From: Skeletonema tropicum
Lineage: Eukaryota > Bacillariophyta > Thalassiosirophyceae > Thalassiosirales > Thalassiosiraceae
Reading direction: 5' to 3'
DNA length: 64,000 nt
Assembly (NCBI GenBank): GCA_037178625.1
Contig: CM074145.1
Location: 1,240,001 to 1,304,000, forward strand
Shown here: positions 10,901-20,600 of the stretch, piece by piece
How positions within the stretch are numbered: the first letter of the stretch is position 1
Layout of the letters: the number at the start of each line of letters is the position of its first letter
The notes under the pieces: generated by a model
The model's database searches: none
The model's input: only the letters and a program-made list of their open reading frames with translations
Told to the model about the DNA's origin: nothing
Program-made: the position numbers and the translations under genes

Positions 10901-11943
10901 GGTGCGGTCCGAGCAAAATTGCATCGTACGTATCATTTTGATAGCCGCTACAAAAAAACATGCAGCGCTGTCCGAGCAACTGCACGTTCTGCACGTTTTT
11001 TTCCTTACGACAGCGGCGGATTCGACAATCCGTATCGACCATGATAGCCGCTACTCTCATAGCCACCACGTTGCCCAAACCCTACCAATAGTAATATCCA
11101 GTGAATTATATCGCAGGCAACACCTTATACAACGATTCAGCCGCAGGGTATTATTATTACTACTGCCTACACCGCATAAATAAATGACTAATACATGCTA
11201 CATAAATATCATTTCTGTCTATGATGTTGCTATTTTTATCCACCCTATTGTAATATTTTGGACAATAAATAGCCGCCACTTCTTATGTATAATAATATTG
11301 ATAAGATCACTTCTTTACAGCCGCTCGATCCGCCGTCTACAGGCTTATTGTTGTGTCTGAGTATCGTATTATTTTTGCCATTTTGTGCACATCTTGTGTT
11401 CTTGGTGTTTTGGAGGTGTGGGGGGGCTTGAATGGTCACTCCGAGCAGCCGGATTCTCACTACATATCATCATCAGCGACGGGTAGCGGAGGGGTAGTGC
11501 ATATTATTGTTTATCTTCTTCTATGGGTGCAGGGAAGGTGGTTGTTTTAATTTCAAATCTCAATGAAGTGGATTACAATGATATTATCACCGCCCCTACA
11601 GCAGCCGAAACGCCACCCTGCTGCGAATACGTCGCCATATATGTCTTCTAAGAGATAGGCCATCGATACCTTGTGAAATATATATAGTCATGGACTGAGA
11701 TAGGCGGCCTTACTTGGGGTGCCATTGTCATGGCATCTTTTTTTTTGATGTGCTTGTGAGTTGTGAGCGTACGATCATGCAGAAATCGAGTTGGCTTTCT
11801 GCATGATCGTGCAATCATACGCATGATTTTGTTTTTGTTGAAACTTAGTAAAATCCGAGAACTGCACGATTGTACGTAGGGGTATCGATTTAACCTAGGA
11901 AAAGCGAAATCGTACGCACAATTTGGTTTGCTCGGACAGCCCC
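10901..11943. mobile_element. PIF/Harbinger-like non-autonomous DNA element (MITE), about 1.04 kb
   Basis: The left end, GGTGCGGTCCGAGCAAAATTG at 10901, is an imperfect inverted copy of the right end, whose complement reads GGGGCTGTCCGAGCAAACC from 11943. Each end abuts the trinucleotide TTA (10898-10900 and 11944-11946), a 3-bp target duplication typical of PIF/Harbinger transposons. There is no transposase frame, so it is non-autonomous. A third partial end motif (GCTGTCCGAGCAA) lies inside at 10967-10979. TIR and TSD are seen directly; the superfamily is inferred from TSD length and GG-starting ends. Confidence 0.68.
11771..11810. repeat. 15-bp perfect hairpin inside the MITE
   Basis: The arms ACGATCATGCAGAAA (11771-11785) and TTTCTGCATGATCGT (11796-11810) are perfectly complementary around a 10-base loop. 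It lies near the right end of the Harbinger-like element and could fold as a stem in DNA or RNA. Confidence 0.8.
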
Positions 11944-11992
11944 TTACTCTTTCAATGTTGTTATGTAATTGATGTATGCATCAACTTTTCAG

Positions 11993-13320
11993 TCAACAAG
12001 ATTCTTCCTTTAGGTCAGGTAGATCAAAGACCATGCGTAAATTCTCATGTTTGACTTTGATGGGCTTCAGAGCTTTGGCTTCCAAATGCACTACCATGCG
12101 ATGACTTAGATCGCAATATCCTCTTACGTCTCCAATTTCACCATTGAGATGAGCAGCCTTCTTCAACCCGTGAAGCATGACTGGTGTTCCACTTGCAAAA
12201 GTAACGTATGCACTTGGAACGGAGAATGTCTTCTTGCTGTCCAAATTTTCGAGCTCATCAAGCAAGTCTGTGGTCATGGACATTGGACCATTGACGACGT
12301 ACATGTTTTTATCATTCTCATACCTCAATACTCTAGGTAAAGAGCTTTGCGAATCAACACATATCGTAGTTTTGAACGTTTCCACATTGCTGAAGCTCTT
12401 TTAGTCTGCTCATGACTTGATCCATGGACACGGCGACTGCTCGCCACCAACTTATTGAGCAACCGCTGAGCTTCAATCGTATGAAACGCCAAGAGAAGCT
12501 CTCTCGCAAAGGCTACACCCAACTGAATTGATTTCAAGTCAGTTTCTCCGTAGAGCCGGAGAAAGCTATCATAAGCTGCTCGTGTACTGCTCAAATCAAT
12601 CACAATCACAGTGTTTTTTTTAAGACTGTCGCCGTCGCCGCTGAGCTTCGCTTCAACTTGGGAAAGCTTCGTATCAATTAATTTGGCCATCCATTGCGCA
12701 TCCTGATCCCCGGATGCTGCAAGAATAATTCTGGATTTTTCAAAGTAATACTTGGCCTTTTCGGGACTTGCGGCATTTCTGAAATAGAATGTCCCAATAT
12801 TCTGGTAAACAATGGCCAATGTCATGTTATTCAATGAACGAAGACAATCCCCCTTATTCTCCTCAACCATCGTCAGCAACTTGGCAATTATCCCTTCTGC
12901 TTCGATCCTATCCGCCTCTACTTTTCCATCAAGGGAATCAATCCTTGTTACCAGTGCGTTCAGATGCCAATCGTATACCCCCTTGAACTCCCTCTCAATA
13001 AACGACAACTGCGCTTCAATCATATCGTGGCGAATGCCTCCCTGAAATGGTTGCTTACAGTTCGGACATCTCTCAAAGAACCCTTCGTCAAATATATCCG
13101 ACCTGGTGTGTAATCCTCTCTCGACTAAGTCCCTACTCCTGCTCTCAGCGTATTGGATGAGGCAGAGCACGTGAGCAAAGCCGCTGTGTCCACGGCAGGA
13201 GCAATCTCGGACAAGCGGCGCTCCCGAATCGTCCGGCCCTTCCTCGAGGCAGAGCCAGCACGATGCTCCGTCGGGCGGCGTGCAGGAAGGTGTTTCAGAG
13301 GGTGAGGATGCGCTGCTCAT
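11993..13320 (-). pseudogene. RING-CH zinc-finger protein with helical repeats, one frameshift
   Basis: Start ATG at 13318-13320 (MSSASSP); the second family copy in the window begins at the matching place. An N-terminal RING-CH (RINGv) finger has C21-x2-C24, C40-x-C42, H50-x2-C53 and C85-x2-C88, the spacing of MARCH-type E3 ubiquitin ligases. A TPR-like helical region (YQNIGTFYFR...AKYYFEKSRIIL) follows, then a C-terminal domain (SVPSAYVTFASGTPVMLHG; HENLRMVFDLPD). The frame breaks at 12357-12360: a GT dinucleotide on the coding strand appears duplicated after LRY. Removing two bases would align the remainder with the paralogue without any gap. No splice junction fits, so this is a recent pseudogene, an allelic defect or a sequence error. 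Unlike true MARCH ligases, no transmembrane helices are seen. Confidence 0.8.
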
Positions 13321-13833
13321 TTTAGGCGTTTTAGGAGGAGAGCAGTGGTGGGAAGAGAAGTGGGAGCAAGCCACAGCAAGCGAGCTTGTTGAGTGAGGAG
13401 AAATTCCAAATAGCGCGCCATTTTTCGAGTGTAGAGCGAGAGTTCATAAGTACTAACCAATATCTTCAATCCAGGATGCTATGATACAGCTCTCTCTCTC
13501 TCTCGCTGGCTCTAGCTCCAGAGAGCTAGAGAGACAGGAAGTATTCAGAAGTGCTGCAAGCTAGTTGTGAATGGGGAGCATTAGACGAAGATGAAGCGTG
13601 ACGGGATAGAAGAAGACGTTCCGAGTAAGTACAGTCATCCAGCCAAGATGCAGCTGCCATTGCTTTCAGACATAATTCTTTAGGCTTTGGGATGTGTGGG
13701 GAAGAGCTTCTGTTAAGGGGAAGTATGAAATTATAAGGTAGAACTGAAACTGACACAATGCAGAAGTAGAAGTAGAAGAAAGAACTCTTGCTATATCTTC
13801 TTTTACTGTCAAATATCACATTTGTACGCAAGT
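13321..13833. other. Intergenic with CT microsatellite
   Basis: Upstream region of the RING-CH gene. It contains a short (CT)n tract at about 13490-13504 followed by short inverted copies of CTCTAG. No gene recognised. Confidence 0.5.
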
Positions 13834-14266
13834 TAAGTGATGATTCTTTGGATCGGGTAGATCAAAGACCATGCGCAAATTCCCGTGCTTGGACTTTGAC
13901 GGGCTTCAGACCTTTGCCTTCGAAATGTACTATCATGCGTTGACTGAGATTGCAAAAATCTCTAACATCTCCAATTTTCCCATTTAGATGAACAGCCTTC
14001 TTCAGCCGAGCACGTGGAGCATTACTGGTGTTCCACTTGAAAATGTAATGTGCGCATTTGGAACGGAGAACTTCTTCTCGTCGTCAACATTTCTTGGCTC
14101 ACTAAGTACATTCATGGTCGGGGGAACTGGGCCCTGAGTGATACAGCTACTGGCACCATTATCGTACCTCAAAGCCTGATAACGCTGTTGCTCAACAGAA
14201 ACGTATCGTACTTTTAGTCTCTGCTGGCACGTTACCACAGTCTTCGTCAGGTTGTGATCCAATCCA
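13834..14266 (-). pseudogene. 3' half of a RING-CH family gene, cut off by a LINE insertion
   Basis: The minus strand encodes the family C-terminal region (KVRYVSVEQQRYQALRYDNG, then FSVPNAHITFSSGTPVML), matching the gene at 11993-13320. After VML the frame shifts, then continues (HLNGKIGDV; HFEGKGLKPVK), and shifts again before the stop at 13834-13836. The upper boundary, 14266, is the end of the left 18-bp target duplication. The missing 5' half lies at 24862-25762, beyond the LINE. Multiple frameshifts show that the copy is dead. Confidence 0.85.
14249..14266. repeat. Left target-site duplication of the LINE
   Basis: The 18-bp sequence AGGTTGTGATCCAATCCA is repeated exactly at 24862-24879. 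The two copies flank the LINE, and the RING-CH paralogue has a single related site at this position (near 12410-12435). Confidence 0.9.
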
Positions 14267-14360
14267 CAATCCGCGCTGAATTGTCGAATCAACAACACAA
14301 AATGAACAAATAAAACCTACGTAGGAATTAGTACTTGACGTACGACGACCAACTAGAACC

Positions 14361-17291
14361 ATGGCGGCCGAAACAGCCACGAACCACTACCATATACCAA
14401 CAGAGGAGGAACAAGTAAGAGGAAATGAAGGGACAGGTGAGCTCATTATGGCGATGAGAATCCAGGATCCAATGCGTGACAACAGAAGCTATCATGTCAC
14501 TGAGTTAGAGAAGACGGACGGAAAATCAACCATCCCGACGCCACCACAGGCCGGGATGCGGAGTAATGGACGACATGTGGAGAAGTTATCGTTGCCATTT
14601 GAGGCGGAGGCACATGATAATTCGCCCCTGACGATGAGGAAAGGGGACAAAATAATTAAGGAGGCCTGGAAACAGCAGATAGATCTCTACGGCGCTCCCG
14701 TGGAGGGGGGAACCGCTACACGGAAGGTGACACAACAAACAATTAATCTTGACAGGACCTGGACGGTACAAGAAGATTGCAGCGCTTGGCTACCAGATCC
14801 CATTCCCAAACCACCCTGGCCGCCCCCGGCACTAGGTGGACGGAACCTCCCTCAACGGGAGGAATGCTTGGAGGGGGGGGAGAATTTCGGAACACACAAC
14901 AAACGGTTCCTGTGTCTCCAGGATTACGTAGCAGGCAGGTTCAAACCACCTGTTCAGTACAGGACTAGTAATTACAATTTTGACCACCACCCTTCTTTGG
15001 GCTCCTACAGTACAGAGGTAATACAACATTCCGAAACTTTTATAGGCAGATCCTTCGGAGGGGAGAAGAGGCTTATTGATAAGGAGGGACGCAACACCAA
15101 TCAATCACTCCTACGAATAGGGCAGCGGCAACTATCTTTCGGTCGGCTCCTAGCCTGGGTTTCTATAGGAGGCATCACTGGCAACCAAGCAGTCCTCGTC
15201 TTTCGGAAAGGGATTGGAGTTCGGGGAGTAATCCAGCCGCCTCATGGCAAGCCCTCAGGTCAGATGGGCGTCCGACTGGGACGGTCTGGCGTTGCGCGTA
15301 CTCCACCTGGAATCAGTTTTTGCTTCCGGGATCACCCACCCACCGGCCAACTCCGGTGGCTGCATCCTCTCGACACAATCTGTGCAACAATGACATCAAC
15401 ACCAAAGAAACGGGAATACGCAGCCACCACCGCCATGGATCTCACAGGCGAGTCGATGGCAGAGGGTGCCACGGCGGCCGAGAAGGAGACGGAAACTGAG
15501 GAGATGATGGACGTCGAGGTGTCAAAGACCAACAACTCGGAGGAAAAGGACAATGCGGCAACTCCACCTCTACAAAAGGATTACTTTTGGAAGTCGGCCT
15601 CTGCTTTGAGGACGAGCAAGGGCAAGAAGGGTAGCACTCCTTCCTCGGGGAAGAAGCTCTCCTTTGCTCATGCCACGTCTGCAGGAAAGAGGAACGGGGC
15701 GGCCTTTACCCCACTTCACAAACGTGCGTGTGAAGTCTCATTCAACCGTGTAAAGTTCAATTCGTTGCTGCAGGACATAACCAGGGTATTGGAGACGACC
15801 CTGAATGCCATGAAGAGTACAGTTGGTCCGGACAACGTCGCCCTGTTGCCTGTGAAAGATGACTCAGGTCCTCCCCTCATCCCTACGCCAATCTCCAAAG
15901 ATGAGGCCTTCACCACGGTGTTGAAATACGCAGCTAGCCATTCCTTTGATTTGGACGGGACCAAATCTCAAAAAGAACTCGAACAGTCCTTGAAAGTCCT
16001 CCATGAACAACTTAGAGGCAAGTCGGTGCAATTCACTTTCGTGGTAATTGTTGGTCACAATGAGATGGATGCAGTAACTTGGGGTACTATCTTCCACAAA
16101 TTGGCTTTGGCCAATATTCGGTTGAGTTTGAAGGCACATCCGGCTCCGTTGTCGAAGAAGAATTTGGTACTCTTCCACGCCATCAGCAAAGCCTCCCAAG
16201 AATACATGGATGCAAAGATCAATCAGACCTTGAAGGAAGCTATCGCAAACTCCTCGGAGCTCTTCCCCGAAGAACCGGTTTTGGTGATTTCGGTCGGCTA
16301 CCCGGATCAGATCTATGAGTCGGGAAAGTCACATCTCAAGAATCTCTCGAGCAAGCAAGTCATTAAGATTGAGTTTGATGCGAAGGACGAACAGCTCATC
16401 AAGTCAGTCTTCAGGCCTTGGAGAAGCGGTCTGCGCAATTTCATGGGAATCCATACCTACCCCTACCTTGCCCCCGATATGAATGATCGTAACGTTCCCG
16501 AATCCAAGAAGACCGACTGCAAAGGTCGAGCAGGTCTCCATAGCGAGTACCTTGACTCCACGATCCATGTCTCCTACAGGGGTTTCAGGCCCTCGCCTGC
16601 AGGATTGGACATGAGTATCTCATTTGAGACGCTAGAGGGGAATGGAATTACTACCACCGCCCGCCGGATCTTTATGGATGTACAGCTACCAAGTCGGACC
16701 CACCGCCCTCGCCCTCTCTTCCTTGCCCTTCTGGAAAACTCCGGTGGAGGAGTTGACGCAGTAATCCCTAATGGAGAAGATTACCGTGAGGCAGCTAGGA
16801 ATATTGCTGTCTGCCCCGCCGGGTGGTTTCTATATCACTTGGCCCTGGAGAAGGACGCCACTATGGAATCTTTACTTGCTGCTGCGGCCAGAGTGTTTGA
16901 TGCGGAGGACATTCGCACCGCCTGCAACTTTGTACGTTTTGATGACGAAGGATTACTTCACCTCTCATTTGACATGGAGGAGGACAACGCCGCAAATGAA
17001 GAGGAGACGGAAATTTTGGAACTAGATTGGATGCAGGACGCAAAGGCTGTATCCCAACAACTGAACCGTAACAATGCCCGAGAGAATGGTCAACTCTTTG
17101 ACTTTGATGAATCATCTGATGTAGCGAGTGTCAACACTACGGCCTTCAACAATAGACGCCACGGTCGTCTCTTTGGTGAAGTCATGTCTGCACGTCCTAC
17201 CACCGCTGCTGCTGCGGCCTCTCAAGCCTCAGCTGCTGACCCTCATGCCCCTCCACGCGAAGACCAGCGTGTTGTGGGGCAGGGAGAGTAA
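14361..17291 (+). CDS. LINE ORF1 protein
   Basis: A frame of 976 codons from ATG at 14361. The first 340 residues look less protein-like, and the second in-frame candidate ATG at 15390 (MTSTPKKREYAATT) opens a charged N-terminus, so the real protein may be about 633 residues with the preceding kilobase as leader. The later part is globular (SVQFTFVVIVGHNEMDAV; PVLVISVGYPDQ; WFLYHLALEKDATMESLL) and ends with an acidic segment and an Ala-rich tail. ORF1 proteins of LINEs bind the element RNA and act as chaperones; no RRM or CCHC knuckle is visible here, so that role rests on position. Its TAA stop overlaps the next ATG (TAATG at 17289-17293). Confidence 0.75.
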   Translation: MAAETATNHYHIPTEEEQVRGNEGTGELIMAMRIQDPMRDNRSYHVTELEKTDGKSTIPTPPQAGMRSNGRHVEKLSLPFEAEAHDNSPLTMRKGDKIIKEAWKQQIDLYGAPVEGGTATRKVTQQTINLDRTWTVQEDCSAWLPDPIPKPPWPPPALGGRNLPQREECLEGGENFGTHNKRFLCLQDYVAGRFKPPVQYRTSNYNFDHHPSLGSYSTEVIQHSETFIGRSFGGEKRLIDKEGRNTNQSLLRIGQRQLSFGRLLAWVSIGGITGNQAVLVFRKGIGVRGVIQPPHGKPSGQMGVRLGRSGVARTPPGISFCFRDHPPTGQLRWLHPLDTICATMTSTPKKREYAATTAMDLTGESMAEGATAAEKETETEEMMDVEVSKTNNSEEKDNAATPPLQKDYFWKSASALRTSKGKKGSTPSSGKKLSFAHATSAGKRNGAAFTPLHKRACEVSFNRVKFNSLLQDITRVLETTLNAMKSTVGPDNVALLPVKDDSGPPLIPTPISKDEAFTTVLKYAASHSFDLDGTKSQKELEQSLKVLHEQLRGKSVQFTFVVIVGHNEMDAVTWGTIFHKLALANIRLSLKAHPAPLSKKNLVLFHAISKASQEYMDAKINQTLKEAIANSSELFPEEPVLVISVGYPDQIYESGKSHLKNLSSKQVIKIEFDAKDEQLIKSVFRPWRSGLRNFMGIHTYPYLAPDMNDRNVPESKKTDCKGRAGLHSEYLDSTIHVSYRGFRPSPAGLDMSISFETLEGNGITTTARRIFMDVQLPSRTHRPRPLFLALLENSGGGVDAVIPNGEDYREAARNIAVCPAGWFLYHLALEKDATMESLLAAAARVFDAEDIRTACNFVRFDDEGLLHLSFDMEEDNAANEEETEILELDWMQDAKAVSQQLNRNNARENGQLFDFDESSDVASVNTTAFNNRRHGRLFGEVMSARPTTAAAAASQASAADPHAPPREDQRVVGQGE

Positions 17292-17653
17292 TGGCCCAGA
17301 GGCAGCCTCTTCCTCCCTTTGCCCGGGGAGATGAGGTGAGCCATTCATCAAAGAGGCAACGTGACAACTTCGCTGCCACTGCAACTACCAATCGACAAGG
17401 GAGGTCAGCTAGGCGGGCGAATAATTTTCGCAGGTCCCACAAACACGACAACAACAGTAGGACGCGGAACTTTAGGGAGTCGAATAATACTAATACAGAG
17501 TTAGATACCAATACAATGAGGCAGTTACTTGCAGAACGGACCAAACGTAATGATGATCCATCCAACAGGGAGCTGGCGGAGTTGCTGGAGTCACAGCAGA
17601 GTAGGTCTACGGAGATGGAAGGCCTGCGGACAAGGCAGACACCTGCTCAGTGA
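17291..17653 (+). CDS. Small basic ORF between LINE ORF1 and ORF2
   Basis: 120 codons whose ATG overlaps the ORF1 stop (TAATG), a layout used for termination-reinitiation in several LINEs. The product is hydrophilic and basic, rich in Arg, Asn and Ser (RQGRSARRANNFRRSHKHD), with a Leu-containing C-terminus (MRQLLAERTKR; LAELLES). Such composition fits a nucleic-acid-binding linker. Its stop (17651-17653) overlaps the open part of ORF2 in the -1 frame, so it may instead be the N-terminal part of a frameshifted ORF2 product. Confidence 0.55.
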   Translation: MAQRQPLPPFARGDEVSHSSKRQRDNFAATATTNRQGRSARRANNFRRSHKHDNNSRTRNFRESNNTNTELDTNTMRQLLAERTKRNDDPSNRELAELLESQQSRSTEMEGLRTRQTPAQ

Positions 17654-20600
17654 GTAGCACAAAAGTGCCGGTGTACGGACCGCTCCGGGTTGCCCACAAA
17701 GGTCACGAGACGATTCGGGTGTTATCCCTGAACATCAATGGCCTCAGATTGTGGCAGCCCAACAACACCAAGATGGAACGATTGAAGCATGTGCTAAGAG
17801 ACTACAGGGTCGACGTGTTGGGGCTCCAAGAAACCAACACCAATTTTCGGGCAGTAAATCCATCCCTACAGATTGCTCACACCCTTAGGCACGGAGACGA
17901 TAGAATAGCATCGGTTCATGCGCATAATACGCGGGAACTCCACAACATCGGGAACTTCCAAGCAGGGGGGACAGCGGTGGTGCTGAGAGAGGAATTGGCG
18001 GGTCTACCTACCACTAGGGGGCAGGATGAAACAGAGCTAGGTATGTTCTGCTGGTTCCGCACCGAACCGACAAATGGAGTGGGAACGGTGTTCATCTCTG
18101 CGTATGCCCCCTGCCGCTCGGAAGGGGTTGGTACCTACTACCAACACATTGTGCGGTACATCCAGTCCAATCACTTCGATACAAACCCAAAAGATCTATT
18201 TCGTCGAGAGCTTGTTGCGGCCATTAAAAAGTGGAGGACGCTAGGAGACCGAGTGGTACTAATGATGGATGCCAATGAGAATGCACTGGACGGCGAATTG
18301 AGCAGACGGCTGGCAGGCAATGACATCAACATGCGAGAGGCCGTTCACAGAATCATGCCCGGGCAGAAAGGGCCATTCACCCACTTCAGAGGTAACGACA
18401 ATGGAAACGGGGCAATCGACGGGATCTGGGTGTCAGACGATATCGAACTAATCAGCGCTTGTTACCTCCCCTTTGATCCAGACCTGGGAGATCATCGGCC
18501 GGTGGTGGTAGATGTACAAACCAGATCCGTTCTGGGCACCGCTCTCTGCCGTATTGTGCCTCCAAAGGCCAGGAAATTGAATTCAAAAGTGCCGCGGGTA
18601 CGGGACAGATATCTCGAGCTAGTGAGAAAGGGATTCCGGGAAAAGCACATTGACCAGAAACTCTCAGAGCTGGAGGCACTCGCCTCCTTTCCACCGACTG
18701 CACCCTTCATTGCTCAGATGGAGGCCCTGGACAATATGGTCGAATCAGTACTAGTGTACGCGGAGTCCAAGTGCAGAGTCCTCTATCCAGCCCATTACGA
18801 ATACTCCCCAGCGATACAGTCTTGGCTCGACAAGCGCCACCTCCTGAAATGGATACTTCGTCATCATCAAGGAAAGCAGGTCAATAAGGGGAATATGCGG
18901 AGATTCGCAAAAAGGAGGGGTCTGGAACAGTGGCTGTCTACCCCCGTTCAGGAACTGGTGGACTTGTATCGCAGCACAAAAGAGCATACGAGACAGCTAC
19001 TGGCGGATTCTCCCTACTTGCGGAAGCACTTCTTAAATGAGAAACTCAACGAGGCAATAGCAAATGAGAGGGAAGAAGAGGCAGTCAGAGTGAAAGCCAT
19101 CCTCAGAGGTGAGGCACAGCGCAAGTGTTGGCAAGGCATCAAAAGAGCCACAAAGGCTAAGGACGTGATGAGTGTAACAAGAGTGGAGGTCGTGCAGGAC
19201 GATGGTTCAGTGGTGGAGCATACGGCCAAAGAGTCGATTGAGGAGGCACTGAAGACAGAGCTGCGAACAAGATTCGGACGAGCCACCTCTGCACCGATTT
19301 GTCAAGGTGCTCTATTTGAACTACTAGGTAATTTTGCAGACACATCTGCCGCAGTAGAGATTCTGGAAGGTACGTTTGTGCCACCACCAGACACGGATCC
19401 TCGGACTCTCCTCTTATTCGATGAAATGGCCTCGATCTGGTCCAGGATGGGAAACGGGGAGATCTCGATCTCGGTGTCACAAGAAGACTTTCAGTACTAC
19501 TGGCGACGCGTGAAGGAAAGAACTTCTTCCTCCTTATCAGGGATTCATTTTGGGCACTACAAGTCGATGGCACATGATGACAACTTGTCACAGCTGATGG
19601 CTAGGAAATTGTCTTTGACCACCACAACTGGAGCAAGTCCTGATAGATGGGCTAGAGGACTGTCTGTAATGCTGGAAAAAATCGCAGGGGTAGCTGTGGT
19701 GAACAAATTGCGGGCCATCCTCCTCCTGGAAGCTGACTTCAACTTCTGCAACAAACTCATTTTCGGACACAGGATGATCAATTCTGCGAGAGAGGAAGGC
19801 ATGATCCCAGAGGAGATCTTCAGCTCCAAAGGGAAAACCGCAGAGGACGCCATTCTGCAGCAGGTTTTACTTTATGACATCGCCAGAGTCACCAAACGCC
19901 CGCTCCTAGTCGCTCAAGTCGATGCGGCACAGTGCTATGACAGAGTGGCCCTCCCAGCCGCTAGTCTCACCCTCCAAGCGTTCAACGTTCCACAATGTGC
20001 AGTAATGTCGATGCTACGTCCCCTGCACAACATGGAGTTCTTCCTGCGTACAGGCTACGGCCAATCGGAATCCTACTTCGGCGGGAAAGAGGACGGCAAG
20101 CATGGGCTCGCTCAAGGCAATGGCGCGGCTCCTGCCACTTGGCACCAGACGAGTACCACGATAGTAAATGCGCAACGTAGGAGCGGACACGGTGTCACGA
20201 TTGAATGCCCGATAACTAGGAAATCTGTCCGGCAGGTGGGGATCCTGTACGTTGATGACACCAACCTTTGGGCTGGTTTGGACGAAGACGATGACCTGTT
20301 CTCGACAGCAGCTAAAGGCCAAGCCTCAATCTCGGATTGGGGGGGATTACTCGGAGCGACAGGGGGTGCGTTGAAAGGCGAGAAGTGTGGGGTAACTATC
20401 CATCATCAGTCAGCGGACGGCAAAGGGGGATGGGTGTATACTGATCAGCAACAGCGACGGCAGGGAGAGCCAGACGGGGCCGAGATGGAGGATAATGATC
20501 TGTCCTCGCTAGCCTTCCATGTCCTGACAACCTCAGGAGCTACGGAGCCAATCGACAAACTTCCTACCAATAAGGCAGACAACAACCTCGGATTATTTGC

